A stretch of 44,902 nucleotides of DNA, from contig DCRR01000008.1 of assembly GCA_002325245.1 (NCBI GenBank), positions 19,595-64,496 of the forward strand, read 5' to 3'. This document shows, piece after piece, positions 37,306 through 44,414 of the stretch. Source of the DNA: Microbacteriaceae bacterium UBA1487 (GTDB lineage Bacteria; Actinomycetota; Actinomycetes; Actinomycetales; Microbacteriaceae). Made by a program: the position numbers and the translations under genes. The notes under the pieces were generated by a model. The model saw nothing but the letters and a program-made list of their open reading frames with translations, did no database searches and was not told the DNA's origin. Every line of letters begins with the position of its first letter. Position 1 is the first letter of the stretch.

Positions 37306-38547
37306 ATGCCCGCCTCTTCGACGTCATCCGAGGCTGCTTCGGCGATGCTTCCGCCCTGGATGCACATGCCTCGGTGGGTGACGCTGTGGCTGCCGGTGGC
37401 GATCACCTTCATCGTGCAGGTGCCGATCGCGGTGATCCGCTTGCGCACGTCGTTGCTTCCCGGGAGCGCTGTGGGCGGGCTGTTCGAGGCTCGGCCCCGC
37501 GAGGCGATCATCTCGTTCGTGCTCGCCGTGCTGGCGCCGATCGTGCTCGCGGCGGCGCGCAGGTACCCCGGGCCGGTCGTGGCGATCATCTCGGCGGCCG
37601 CCTCGGCCGACCTGCTGTTCGGCCACAACGTGAGCCCGCCCTACGTCGCTCTCGCGTTCGCCCTGGTGGGGGCGATCGTGCGCGGAGCTCGCGTCTGGGC
37701 CTGGGTCTCGACCTCGATCGCCTGGGTCGTCGCTCTCACGATCGCCATGCTCCCGCCGTTCGGCGCGTGGACCCCCGGACGGGTCGCCGTCACGACGCTC
37801 GGCATCCTGCTGCTGCTGGGGATCGGCGAGGGGCTGCGCAGCCGGATGGAGCGGGCGCGCGAGTACGTGCGCGAGCAGCGCGAGCGCCAGCGCAACCAGG
37901 TCCAAGCCGAGCGGGTGCGCATCGCGCGGGAGCTGCACGATGTGCTCGCGCACTCGCTCAGCCAGATCAACGTTCAGGCGGGGGTCGGCCTGCACCTGAT
38001 GGAGCGCCAACCCGAGAAGGCTGCGGATGCCCTGGCAAGCATCAAGGAGACCAGCAAGACCGCGCTCGACGAGGTGCGCGCCGTCCTCGGAGTGCTGCGC
38101 GCCGAGCGCGGGGCCGACCCGAGCGCGCCGCTCGTGCCCGAACCCGATCTCGACCGGCTCGACGGACTGATCGCCTCGGTCCGGGCCACCGGGCTGCGTG
38201 TGACGCTCGATGACCGGGTCGCGCACGACACGGTTCCGAAGCCCGTGCAGCTGGCGGTGTATCGCGTCGTGCAGGAGTCGCTCACCAATGTGCAGCGCCA
38301 TGCGATCGGAGCCCGGACGGCGACGGTCACCCTCGTGCGTGCGGGCTCTCGGCTGCACCTCGACGTGCTCGACGACGGCACGTCGGCGCCGGGGCCGGCC
38401 AGCGAGTCCGGCGGGCGCGGGCTGCTCGGCATGCGCGAACGCGCCGAACTGCTCGGCGGTCACCTGACGGCGGGGCCTGCCCCCGAGGGCGGGTTCCGAG
38501 TCTCGGCCGAGCTCCCGCTGCCCGAGCCCATCCCGGAGGAATCATGA
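37306..38547 (+). CDS. Sensor histidine kinase, NarL/DesK type, five to six membrane helices
   Basis: A 413-residue membrane kinase. Hydrophobic segments at about 24-45, 68-84, 89-105, 113-128, 132-150 and 161-175 form the sensor without a large outer domain, as in DesK-like kinases that sense the membrane or envelope. A coiled linker (MERAREYVREQRERQRNQ) leads to the HisKA_3 domain with ERVRIARELHDVLAHSLSQ and phospho-acceptor His211. ATPase domain: VVQESLTNVQRHA (N box), LDVLDDGTSAP, and GGRGLLGMRERAELLGG. ATGA overlap with the response regulator makes a cognate pair. The stimulus is unknown. Confidence 0.9.
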   Translation: MPASSTSSEAASAMLPPWMHMPRWVTLWLPVAITFIVQVPIAVIRLRTSLLPGSAVGGLFEARPREAIISFVLAVLAPIVLAAARRYPGPVVAIISAAASADLLFGHNVSPPYVALAFALVGAIVRGARVWAWVSTSIAWVVALTIAMLPPFGAWTPGRVAVTTLGILLLLGIGEGLRSRMERAREYVREQRERQRNQVQAERVRIARELHDVLAHSLSQINVQAGVGLHLMERQPEKAADALASIKETSKTALDEVRAVLGVLRAERGADPSAPLVPEPDLDRLDGLIASVRATGLRVTLDDRVAHDTVPKPVQLAVYRVVQESLTNVQRHAIGARTATVTLVRAGSRLHLDVLDDGTSAPGPASESGGRGLLGMRERAELLGGHLTAGPAPEGGFRVSAELPLPEPIPEES

Positions 38548-39212
38548 CGATCCGCGTCGCTCTCGCCGACGACCAGCACCTGATCCGTGCCGGCTTCCGG
38601 AGCCTGCTCGAGGCCGAGCCTGACCTCGATGTGGTCGGCGAGGCGGCGACCGGCCGGGACGCCGTCGCGCTGGTGCGCCGGGAGCGCCCCGATGTGGTGC
38701 TCATGGACATCCGCATGCCCGATGGCGACGGACTGTGGGCGACCGAGCAGATCGTCGCGGAGCCGTCCCTCGGCGGCACCCGGGTGGTTGTCGTCACGAC
38801 CTTCGAACTCGATGAATACGTCGCGCAGGCGATTCGCGCGGGTGCCAGCGGGTTCCTGGTGAAAGACACCGAGCCCGTCGAGCTGCTGCGCGCTGTGCAC
38901 GTCGTGGCCGCGGGGGAGGCGCTGCTGAGCCCCCGCGTCACCAAGCGCCTGCTCGAACAGGTCGCCGGCGGGCTGACCTCGCCCCCGGACGCGAGCCGAC
39001 TCGCGGTGCTCACCGAGCGCGAGCGCGAGGTGCTGACGCTGGTCGGGCAGGGGCTCACCAACGATGAGATCGGGCGGGCGCTGTTCCTGAGCCCGCTCAC
39101 GGCGAAGACGCACGTGTCGCGCATCATGTCGAAGCTTCTCGCGCGCGATCGGGTTCAGCTGGTCGTGGTCGCCTACGAGACGGGCCTCGTGACGCCCGGC
39201 CGCACGGAGTAG
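38544..39212 (+). CDS. LuxR/NarL-type response regulator
   Basis: A 222-residue regulator. Receiver domain: IRVALADDQHLIRAGFRSLL, phospho-acceptor Asp55 in VVLMDIRMPDGDG, Thr in VVVTTFELDEYV, Lys in FLVKDTEP. DNA-binding HTH: LTEREREVLTLVGQGLTNDE, then IGRALFLSPLTAKTHVSRIMSKL. It is coupled to the upstream kinase by ATGA. Candidate targets are its own promoter palindrome (37232-37249) and the region after it. Confidence 0.93.
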   Translation: MTIRVALADDQHLIRAGFRSLLEAEPDLDVVGEAATGRDAVALVRRERPDVVLMDIRMPDGDGLWATEQIVAEPSLGGTRVVVVTTFELDEYVAQAIRAGASGFLVKDTEPVELLRAVHVVAAGEALLSPRVTKRLLEQVAGGLTSPPDASRLAVLTEREREVLTLVGQGLTNDEIGRALFLSPLTAKTHVSRIMSKLLARDRVQLVVVAYETGLVTPGRTE

Positions 39213-39338
39213 TCGACGCCGCGAGAGTGCGCCGTAGGGAGTAGTCAGAAGGCTCCGTGAGGCAGATTCGGCGTCGCGCCGCAGCGGCGAGAGTGGGCTC
39301 ATCAGGTTCCGCAGGAACCCCGACCGCAAGGAGCACTC

Positions 39339-39638
39339 ATGCTGACATCCCTCACCATCGCCGAATCCATCACCCGCTTCGGGGACCGCGGGTTCATCTG
39401 GTTCGCGCCGCTGGTGTCCCTGCTGCTCGTCGCCGTGATCGTCGTGCTGATCGTTCTGCTCGTGCGCTCGCGCAACCGTCTCGCCGCCGTCGCTCAGAAC
39501 GTGTCGGCCTCCGACGCGGGGCGCGCAGCGGAGGCGACTCTCGGCGAGCGCTTCGCCCAGGGCGACATCGATGAGGTCGAGTACCGTGCCCGTCTCGAGG
39601 TGCTGCGAGCGAATCGCCCGACGCCGCCGAACGCCTAA
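39339..39638 (+). CDS. Small membrane protein with C-terminal SHOCT domain
   Basis: A 99-residue protein with one membrane helix (about 22-46, WFAPLVSLLLVAVIVVLIVL) and a C-terminal SHOCT-like unit: TLGERFAQGDIDEVEYRARLEVL. SHOCT modules occur in many small membrane proteins and probably mediate oligomerisation; no enzymatic role is known. The start has AAGGAG 6 bases upstream. In the 126-bp gap before it lies a GGTTCC-GCA-GGAACC hairpin (39305-39319), and a GGGAGTAG half-site (39237-39244). It sits between two two-component pairs, suggesting a role in envelope signalling, by context only. Confidence 0.8.
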   Translation: MLTSLTIAESITRFGDRGFIWFAPLVSLLLVAVIVVLIVLLVRSRNRLAAVAQNVSASDAGRAAEATLGERFAQGDIDEVEYRARLEVLRANRPTPPNA

Positions 39639-39665
39639 GCCGACCCGCGCGGCCGACACCGCGGG

Positions 39666-39703
39666 TAGTCTCTCCTTCGGGCCCGAACGCCCGAAGGAGA
39701 GAC
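39666..39703 (+). promoter_or_regulatory. Perfect 15-bp hairpin covering the ribosome-binding site of the second kinase, with overlapping -10 box
   Basis: Left arm GTCTCTCCTTCGGGC (39668-39682), loop CCGAAC (39683-39688), right arm GCCCGAAGGAGAGAC (39689-39703). The right arm contains GAAGGAGAG, the only ribosome-binding site before the GTG at 39708. TAGTCT (39666-39671) at the left edge is a possible -10; transcripts from it would begin near 39678 and keep only about 5 bp of the stem, leaving the site open. No T-tract follows, so a terminator is unlikely. Confidence 0.8.
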
Positions 39704-39707
39704 CTGC

Positions 39708-40607
39708 GTGAACGACTGGATTCAGGACAACTCGTTCGTTGTCATCGTCGGCCTGGCCGTGGCGGCGGGCGTCTTTCTCGTCGCAGCGCTCGTGCTGGCG
39801 GTGCTGTGGCGTCGCGCTCGTCGCGGGACCGGTCGCGACGGCAGCGACCGCGTCACTCTTGAGCGCGAGCGGCTCGACCTCGAACTCGAGCTTGCCGAGC
39901 AGGGCTCGCGCCTCACCATCGTGCGCGAGCTGCACGAGCTGATCGTGCACTCCGTCTCGGTGATCATCAGCCAGGCTGACGGCGCCCGCTACGCCGCCGC
40001 AGCCGATCCGCAGGTCGCGGCGCGCACCGCGGCGACGATCGCCGACACCGCCCGCACCACGCTCGGCGACCTGCGTCGCGTGATGGATGTGGTGCGCGCG
40101 GGAGAAGCGCAGGCCGGACCGCAGCCGAGTCTCTCCTCGGTGCGGGAGCTGTTCAAAGTGATGCGCGACGCGGGGCTCGTGATCGAGTTCGTCGAGACGG
40201 GGACGCGGCTCGACCTGAAGCAGGGCACCGAGCTGGCGATCTACCGCATCCTGCAGGAGGCGCTCGCGAACTCGCTCGGGCACGGCGGTGAGGGCACCCA
40301 GGTGCGGGTGAGCTTCAAGTGGACCGACCACGGCCTCGAGGTGCTCGTCGACGACGACGGCATCCGCGCGCACGCGCGCCGCGACGGTCGCGACCCGAAC
40401 GTCGAAGCGCAGCAGCGCGCCTACTCGCAAGACGACGACCTGGCTGCGCTCACGCAGCGTCCCACCGGCCGCGGAATCTCCGATATGCGCCAGCGCGCCG
40501 AGCTGTTCGGCGGTGTGTTCAACGCGTTCGAGGTGCCGGGGGTCGGATTCTCCGTCTCGGCGATCTTCCCGGGGATCCACCGCGAACCGCGCGCGGAGAG
40601 CCGGTGA
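39708..40607 (+). CDS. Second sensor histidine kinase, single membrane helix
   Basis: A 299-residue kinase with one N-terminal helix (about 10-34) and almost no extracellular part, so it likely senses from the cytosol or membrane. A basic-acidic coiled linker leads to the HisKA_3-type motif SRLTIVRELHELIVHSVSV with His76; HE replaces the usual HD. ATPase domain: RILQEALANSLGHGG (N box), EVLVDDDGIRAH, GRGISDMRQRAELFGG. An insertion of about 25 residues rich in Asp/Gln/Arg lies before the G2 box. GTG start at 39708, with its ribosome-binding site inside a 15-bp hairpin. Its end overlaps the GTG of the next gene (GTGA), giving a kinase-receiver pair. Confidence 0.85.
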   Translation: MNDWIQDNSFVVIVGLAVAAGVFLVAALVLAVLWRRARRGTGRDGSDRVTLERERLDLELELAEQGSRLTIVRELHELIVHSVSVIISQADGARYAAAADPQVAARTAATIADTARTTLGDLRRVMDVVRAGEAQAGPQPSLSSVRELFKVMRDAGLVIEFVETGTRLDLKQGTELAIYRILQEALANSLGHGGEGTQVRVSFKWTDHGLEVLVDDDGIRAHARRDGRDPNVEAQQRAYSQDDDLAALTQRPTGRGISDMRQRAELFGGVFNAFEVPGVGFSVSAIFPGIHREPRAESR

Positions 40608-41023
40608 GCCCTCGGCGCGCGCCGGCCCCGCCGATCCGGGTGCTGATCGTCGACGACTCCAGTCGGCAGCGGGAGGGCTGGACGCTGCTGCTCGGCTCCC
40701 AGCCCGAGTTCGAGGTCGTCGGCCAGGCGAGCGACGGGGCGGGGGCGCTCGCGTTCGCCCGCCGCAACCCGGTCGACGTGGTGCTGATGGACCTGCACAT
40801 GCGACGCGTCGGAGGCGCGGTCGCCGCCGAGCGCATCCGCACCGACGACCGGGTCGCCGAGCAGGGCACCCCGCCGCGCGTCATCCTGTTCGCCACAGTC
40901 GACCTGGACGAGCAGCTGCCGGCCGCCGCCGAGGCGGGTGCTTACGCGGTGCTCTTCAAGGATGTCGAGCCCGAAGCGCTCTTCGACGCGATCCGGTCGG
41001 CGGCCGCCTACCGCCCGAGCTGA
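40604..41023 (+). CDS. Stand-alone receiver-domain response regulator (no output domain)
   Basis: A 139-residue protein consisting of a receiver domain only. Acidic pair in VLIVDDSSRQREG, phospho-acceptor Asp63 in VVLMDLHMRRVGG, Thr98 in VILFATVDLDEQ, Lys119 in AVLFKDVEP. It ends at AAYRPS, where NarL-type regulators would continue into a linker and HTH. The stop is a clean TGA with 4 bases before the convergent def gene, and no HTH-coding remnant is visible. It is coupled to the kinase by GTGA. It may act by protein contact, as a phosphate sink, or through dimerisation with another regulator. Confidence 0.85.
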   Translation: MSPRRAPAPPIRVLIVDDSSRQREGWTLLLGSQPEFEVVGQASDGAGALAFARRNPVDVVLMDLHMRRVGGAVAAERIRTDDRVAEQGTPPRVILFATVDLDEQLPAAAEAGAYAVLFKDVEPEALFDAIRSAAAYRPS

Positions 41024-41027
41024 GCGG

Positions 41028-41594
41028 TCAGGCGTCGAGGTCGTCGACGCCGGGCATCCACGACTTGCCGGGGGAGCCCCAGCTCTGCTTCTTGATCGCC
41101 TTGACCACCGCGCGGTTGTGCGGGTAGCTGAGCCGATCGGCGTAGAGCACGCCGTCGAGGTGGTCGTACTCGTGCTGGAAGATGCGCGCGAGCCAGCCTT
41201 CGGCCTCGATCTCGAAGGGCGCCCCGGAGGCGTCCTGGGCGCGCAGCAGTGCGCGGGCGGAACGGCGCAGCGGGAACCGCTCGCCGGGGATCGACAGGCA
41301 GCCCTCCGACTCCTCGTCCTCGTCCGGCTCGCCCGGTTCGGGGGGCGAGATCCACAGCTCCGGGTTGATCGCGGTGCCCTCGTGGTGAACGCCGTCCTCG
41401 TCGTCCCAGCGGTAGACGAAGACGCGCAGCGGCACGCCCACCTGCGGGGCGGCGAGACCGACGCCGGGGGCGGCGTCCATGGTGTCGACCATGTCGCGCA
41501 CCAGCTCGGCGAGCTTCGGCCCGAAGTCGGTCACCTCGGAGGCGGTGGTGTGGAGTACGGGATCTCCCGTGATGACGATAGGGAGAACGGCCAT
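41028..41594 (-). CDS. def: Peptide deformylase
   Basis: Removes the formyl group from N-terminal Met of new proteins. It has 188 residues with all three motifs: GVGLAAPQVG (motif 1), EGCLSIPGE (motif 2, metal Cys) and QHEYDHLDGVLY (motif 3, metal His pair and catalytic Glu). An acidic insert (PEPGEPDEDEESEG) precedes motif 2, an actinobacterial feature. It starts at ATG 41594, with TATCCT 6 bases upstream, i.e. leaderless. It diverges from the DMT transporter across 40 bases. Confidence 0.95.
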   Translation of the reverse strand: MAVLPIVITGDPVLHTTASEVTDFGPKLAELVRDMVDTMDAAPGVGLAAPQVGVPLRVFVYRWDDEDGVHHEGTAINPELWISPPEPGEPDEDEESEGCLSIPGERFPLRRSARALLRAQDASGAPFEIEAEGWLARIFQHEYDHLDGVLYADRLSYPHNRAVVKAIKKQSWGSPGKSWMPGVDDLDA

Positions 41595-41600
41595 GGGTCA

Positions 41601-41628
41601 AGGATATCGGCGCGGATGCCGCTAGATT
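41601..41628. promoter_or_regulatory. Face-to-face leaderless promoters of def and the DMT transporter
   Basis: Minus-strand -10 TATCCT (41601-41606) lies 6 bases before def. Plus-strand -10 TAGATT (41623-41628) lies 6 bases before the transporter GTG. Each -10 falls about where the -35 of the other promoter should be, so the two promoters overlap and may compete. Confidence 0.6.
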
Positions 41629-41634
41629 CGATTG

Positions 41635-42552
41635 GTGCCCCCCGTTCTGAGCGATTTCGATGCCTCGAGCTTCGTCGGTTCGCTCGCCCCCGTCGGCATC
41701 GTGATCGCCCTCATCGGCGCGGTGTTCCTCTCGCTGGGGGCGCAGTTCCAGCATCGCGGCGTGGAGCAGGTCGAGGCGTCGCACGGGTCCGGGGCGAAAG
41801 CCGGACTCAGCCCGGGGCAGCTGTTCCGCCTTCTGGCACGGCCGTGGTGGGCGCTCGGCACCCTGATGCTCGGCCTGGCGATCGTGTTCCAGCTGACCAG
41901 CCTCACCTTCGCGCCGCTCATCGTGGTGCAGCCGCTCGGCGTGGTCGCGCTCGTGCTGACCTCGATCCTCAACGCTCGGCTGTCGGGGCACCGGCTCGAT
42001 CATCGGGCGCGCAACGCGATCTTCATGTGCGTCGGCGGCATCGGCGTCTTCGTCGCGATCGCCGCCGTCTATGCCAAAGAGCACGTGCTCGGGGATGCGC
42101 AGCTCATCATCGTGCTCTCGGCCCTCGCCGCGATCCTCGTCGCGCTCGGCCTCGCCTTCGTTCGTTGGCGCACCAGCGCCGGGGCGATCTTCTACATCCT
42201 CGCCGCGGGCGTGCTCTACGGCTTCGTCGCCACCCTTGCCAAGGCAGTCATCAACCGGCTCGGCAACGGCAACTTCGAGTGGCTCACCGTGCTGTGCATC
42301 GTCTCGCTCCTGGCCGCCGCGGCGCTCGGCGGCTACTTCGTGCAGACGGCGTACTCGGTGGGCGCCCCCGACCTCGTGATCGCCGGGCTCACGGTCGTCG
42401 ACCCGCTCGTCGCGGTGGTGATCGGGATCACCGTGTTCGGTGAGGCATCCGAGGTTCCGCTCTGGGTGATCCTGACCTGGCTCGTCGTCGGCACGGTCGC
42501 CGTGATCGGCGTGTTCCAGCTCGCGCGCCATCACCCGCAGACTCACCGCTAG
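41635..42552 (+). CDS. DMT-superfamily membrane transporter
   Basis: A 305-residue protein with about nine to ten hydrophobic helices, starting IGAVFLSLGAQFQHRGVEQV. The first repeat ends with LTSLTFAPLIVVQPLGVVALVLTSILNAR, split, and the second with YSVGAPDLVIAGLTVVDPL, then VAVVIGITVFGE, the signature halves of the DMT/EamA-like fold. The first part also resembles NIPA-type magnesium transporters, so the substrate is open. GTG 41635 is preceded by TAGATT and 6 bases; a TTG one codon earlier is less likely. Confidence 0.82.
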   Translation: MPPVLSDFDASSFVGSLAPVGIVIALIGAVFLSLGAQFQHRGVEQVEASHGSGAKAGLSPGQLFRLLARPWWALGTLMLGLAIVFQLTSLTFAPLIVVQPLGVVALVLTSILNARLSGHRLDHRARNAIFMCVGGIGVFVAIAAVYAKEHVLGDAQLIIVLSALAAILVALGLAFVRWRTSAGAIFYILAAGVLYGFVATLAKAVINRLGNGNFEWLTVLCIVSLLAAAALGGYFVQTAYSVGAPDLVIAGLTVVDPLVAVVIGITVFGEASEVPLWVILTWLVVGTVAVIGVFQLARHHPQTHR

Positions 42553-42580
42553 TCGCGTCGGCGTTCCCCCCGCACTGGGG

Positions 42581-42586
42581 TACCTT
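42581..42586 (+). promoter_or_regulatory. -10 box (TACCTT) of the glycosyltransferase gene
   Basis: TACCTT predicts a start near 42593, giving a 30-nt leader with an AAGGA ribosome-binding site (42610-42614) before GTG 42623. A small GGGTG/CACCC hairpin (42590-42604) spans the predicted start. Confidence 0.5.
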
Positions 42587-42622
42587 GAAGGGTGCCCGAC
42601 ACCCGAGCGAAGGAATCCCCGC

Positions 42623-43831
42623 GTGCCTGACGCCTCCCCGGCCGCCGCGAGCGCGCCGCTGAGAATTCTGCTGGGCTGCGACACGTTCGCGCCCGACGTC
42701 AACGGATCGGCGAGCTTCGCCCGCCAACTCGCCGTCGGCATGGCCGACCGCGGCCACCAGGTCGAGATCATGGCCCCCGCGCCGAAGGGCGTGCGCGCCG
42801 GCACCTACCGCGAGATGCACGGCGGCACCGAGTTCACGGTCTACCGCATCTACAGCTGGCGCTGGATCTTCCACCCGTGGCTGCGCTTCGCGCTGCCGTG
42901 GCGCGCCGTCGCCAACTCGAAGCGCGTGCTCGCGCTGTCGAAGCCCGACGTCGTGCACTTCCAGTCGCACTTCGTGCTCGGGCGCGGGCTGTCAATCGTC
43001 GCCGAGCAGCAGGGTGTGCGCCTCGTCGGCACGAACCACACTATGCCCGAGAACATCGCGCAGCACGTGCAGATCATGACGAAGTCGATGCTGAAGGCGC
43101 TCATCCGCGCCCAGTGGCGCGCCGCCGCGCGCGTCTTCGAGCGCTGCGACGCGGTGACGAGTCCGACGCGGCGCTCGGCCGACTACCTGGAGGAGAACAC
43201 CGGGCTGCGTGACACCTACGCGATCTCCAACGGCCTGCGCCTGGACGCCTACACACCCGACTTCACAGCCCGTGAGCGCAACCGGATCGTCTTCCTCGGC
43301 CGTGCCGACGAGGAGAAGCACATCGAGGACCTCATCCGCGCTGTCGCGAAGCTCGACCCGGCGCTCGACGTCGCGGTCGACATCCTCGGCGACGGGGATC
43401 AGCGCCAGAAGCTCATCGCGCTGGTGGAGGAGCTGGGGCTGAAGGACCGCATCCGGGTGCCCGGTCGGGTGAGCTACGACGAGCTGCGCTCGACGCTGAA
43501 TCGCGCCTCCGTGTTCGCGATGCCCTCGATCGCCGAGCTGCAGAGCATCACCACGATGGAGGCGATGGCGTCGGGGCTTCCGGTCGTCGCCGCCGACGCG
43601 ATGGCGCTGCCGCACCTGGTCACCCACGGCGTCAACGGCTACCTGTACCCGCCGCGCGATGTGGACGCCCTTGCCGCACGCCTCACCGACGTGCTGAGCG
43701 CGCCCGAGGCCGAGCGCGAGCGCATGGGCCGCGCCTCGCTTCAGGCCGTGCAGGCGCACGACCTCGACCGCACGATCGACGCCTTCGAGGCGATCTACCG
43801 CGGCGTCCCGGTCACCCAGCCGGTCGAGTAG
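42623..43831 (+). CDS. GT4-family glycosyltransferase
   Basis: A 402-residue GT-B fold enzyme that transfers a sugar from a nucleotide donor. N-terminal lobe: LGCDTFAPDVNGSASFARQLA, GHQVEIMAPAP, DVVHFQSHFVLGRGL, GTNHTMPENIAQHV. C-terminal donor lobe: NRIVFLGRADEEKHIEDLI, ILGDGDQRQKLI, RVSYDELRSTLNRASVFAMP, then the GT4 pattern ELQSITTMEAMASGLPVVA. It resembles mannosyl- or glucosyltransferases of actinobacterial glycolipids (PimB/MgtA-like), but donor and acceptor are not determinable. The last codons QPVE and the TAG stop lie in a GGTCGAGTAG repeat unit, so the C-terminus has probably been shaped by repeat insertion. Confidence 0.88.
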   Translation: MPDASPAAASAPLRILLGCDTFAPDVNGSASFARQLAVGMADRGHQVEIMAPAPKGVRAGTYREMHGGTEFTVYRIYSWRWIFHPWLRFALPWRAVANSKRVLALSKPDVVHFQSHFVLGRGLSIVAEQQGVRLVGTNHTMPENIAQHVQIMTKSMLKALIRAQWRAAARVFERCDAVTSPTRRSADYLEENTGLRDTYAISNGLRLDAYTPDFTARERNRIVFLGRADEEKHIEDLIRAVAKLDPALDVAVDILGDGDQRQKLIALVEELGLKDRIRVPGRVSYDELRSTLNRASVFAMPSIAELQSITTMEAMASGLPVVAADAMALPHLVTHGVNGYLYPPRDVDALAARLTDVLSAPEAERERMGRASLQAVQAHDLDRTIDAFEAIYRGVPVTQPVE

Positions 43832-43936
43832 CCGCCTAGCCGCTCTTGCCGGTCGAGTAGCGGCGAAGCCGCGTATCGAGACCAGCGCCGCGCCAGATGA
43901 GCCGGTCGAGTAGCCGCGCAGCGGCGTATCGAGACC
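43821..43936. repeat. Cluster of palindromic GGTCGAGTAG...GTATCGAGACC repeats
   Basis: Two full 33-bp units, GGTC to GACC, at 43851-43883 (hairpin centre CGGCGAAGCCG) and 43904-43936 (centre GCCGCGCAGCGGC), 53 bp apart, plus a left half at 43821-43835 that provides the stop of the glycosyltransferase. The loops differ but keep compensating pairs, as in hairpin-selected elements. Repeats of this type are, from memory, widespread in Microbacteriaceae. They lie between a gene end and a tRNA promoter. Confidence 0.85.
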
Positions 43937-43953
43937 CACCCCCGCGCTCCCGA

Positions 43954-43959
43954 TACACT
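43954..43959 (+). promoter_or_regulatory. -10 box (TACACT) of the CAT-anticodon tRNA
   Basis: TACACT lies 11 bases before the mature 5' end, predicting a start near 43966 and a very short leader. The likely -35 region falls within the last palindromic repeat. Confidence 0.5.
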
Positions 43960-43970
43960 CAAACCCGCAC

Positions 43971-44044
43971 GGGGCGGTAGCTCAGCTGGTTAGAGCAGCG
44001 GACTCATAATCCGTCGGTCACGGGTTCAAGTCCCGTCCGCCCTA
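43971..44044 (+). tRNA. tRNA with CAT anticodon (elongator Met or Ile2)
   Basis: Acceptor GGGGCGG pairs with CCGCCCT (first pair G-T), D-arm GCTC ... GAGC, anticodon stem GCGGA/TCCGT with loop CTCATAA, T-arm ACGGG TTCAAGT CCCGT, discriminator A at 44044; CCA is not encoded. CAT can mean elongator Met or, after lysidine modification by TilS, Ile. The G-T pair at the top of the anticodon stem and the TTCAAGT loop resemble E. coli tRNA-Ile2 more than its tRNA-Met, but this is weak evidence. Confidence 0.92.
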
Positions 44045-44373
44045 CTCTCGCGCTTCGACTCGACGCGCCGTGCGTGCGCATCCTTTGCGGCGTCGATCGC
44101 CTTCTTGGCGGTCGTGTTGACCTTCTTGCTGAGCTTCCGTGCGCCGGTGAACTCGGTCGCGAGCACGCCGAGCCCGCCGATGGCGATGAGGGTGCCCGGG
44201 CCCGGCAGCGGCATGAGCACGAACCCGACGGCGATGGTCGTGCCGCCGACAACGCCGACGCCGGCACGGTAGAGACGGTTCGCGGTGGGGTTCAGGCGGA
44301 TGCGCTCCCGGCGGCTGAGCGGCGCGTCGGCGTCGGCGGCTTCGGCGCGCGACTCCGACGATCCTGCAGACAT
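44026..44373 (-). CDS. PGPGW-family small transmembrane protein
   Basis: A 115-residue membrane protein. After a polar N-terminus (PLSRRERIRLNPTANRLY) come two hydrophobic parts joined by the family motif: VGGTTIAVGFVLMPLPGPGTL, then IAIGGLGVLATEFTGARKL. A basic tail (KKVNTTAKKAIDAAKDAHA) follows. PGPGW/TIGR02611-type proteins are conserved in actinobacteria without known function. The last 6 codons and the TGA lie in the antisense of the tRNA gene (overlap 44026-44044). A stop that depends on tRNA sequence suggests an extended C-terminus. Confidence 0.8.
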   Translation of the reverse strand: MSAGSSESRAEAADADAPLSRRERIRLNPTANRLYRAGVGVVGGTTIAVGFVLMPLPGPGTLIAIGGLGVLATEFTGARKLSKKVNTTAKKAIDAAKDAHARRVESKRESRADGT

Positions 44374-44402
44374 GCTCGGAGTTTAAAACCCGAGCCTGTC
44401 GA

Positions 44403-44408
44403 TACCCT
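44403..44408 (+). promoter_or_regulatory. -10 box (TACCCT) of rlmC, leaderless arrangement
   Basis: TACCCT, then GATCTG (6 bases), then the ATG of rlmC, identical in hexamer and spacing to the leuA leader promoter. No Shine-Dalgarno. Confidence 0.6.
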
Positions 44409-44414
44409 GATCTG

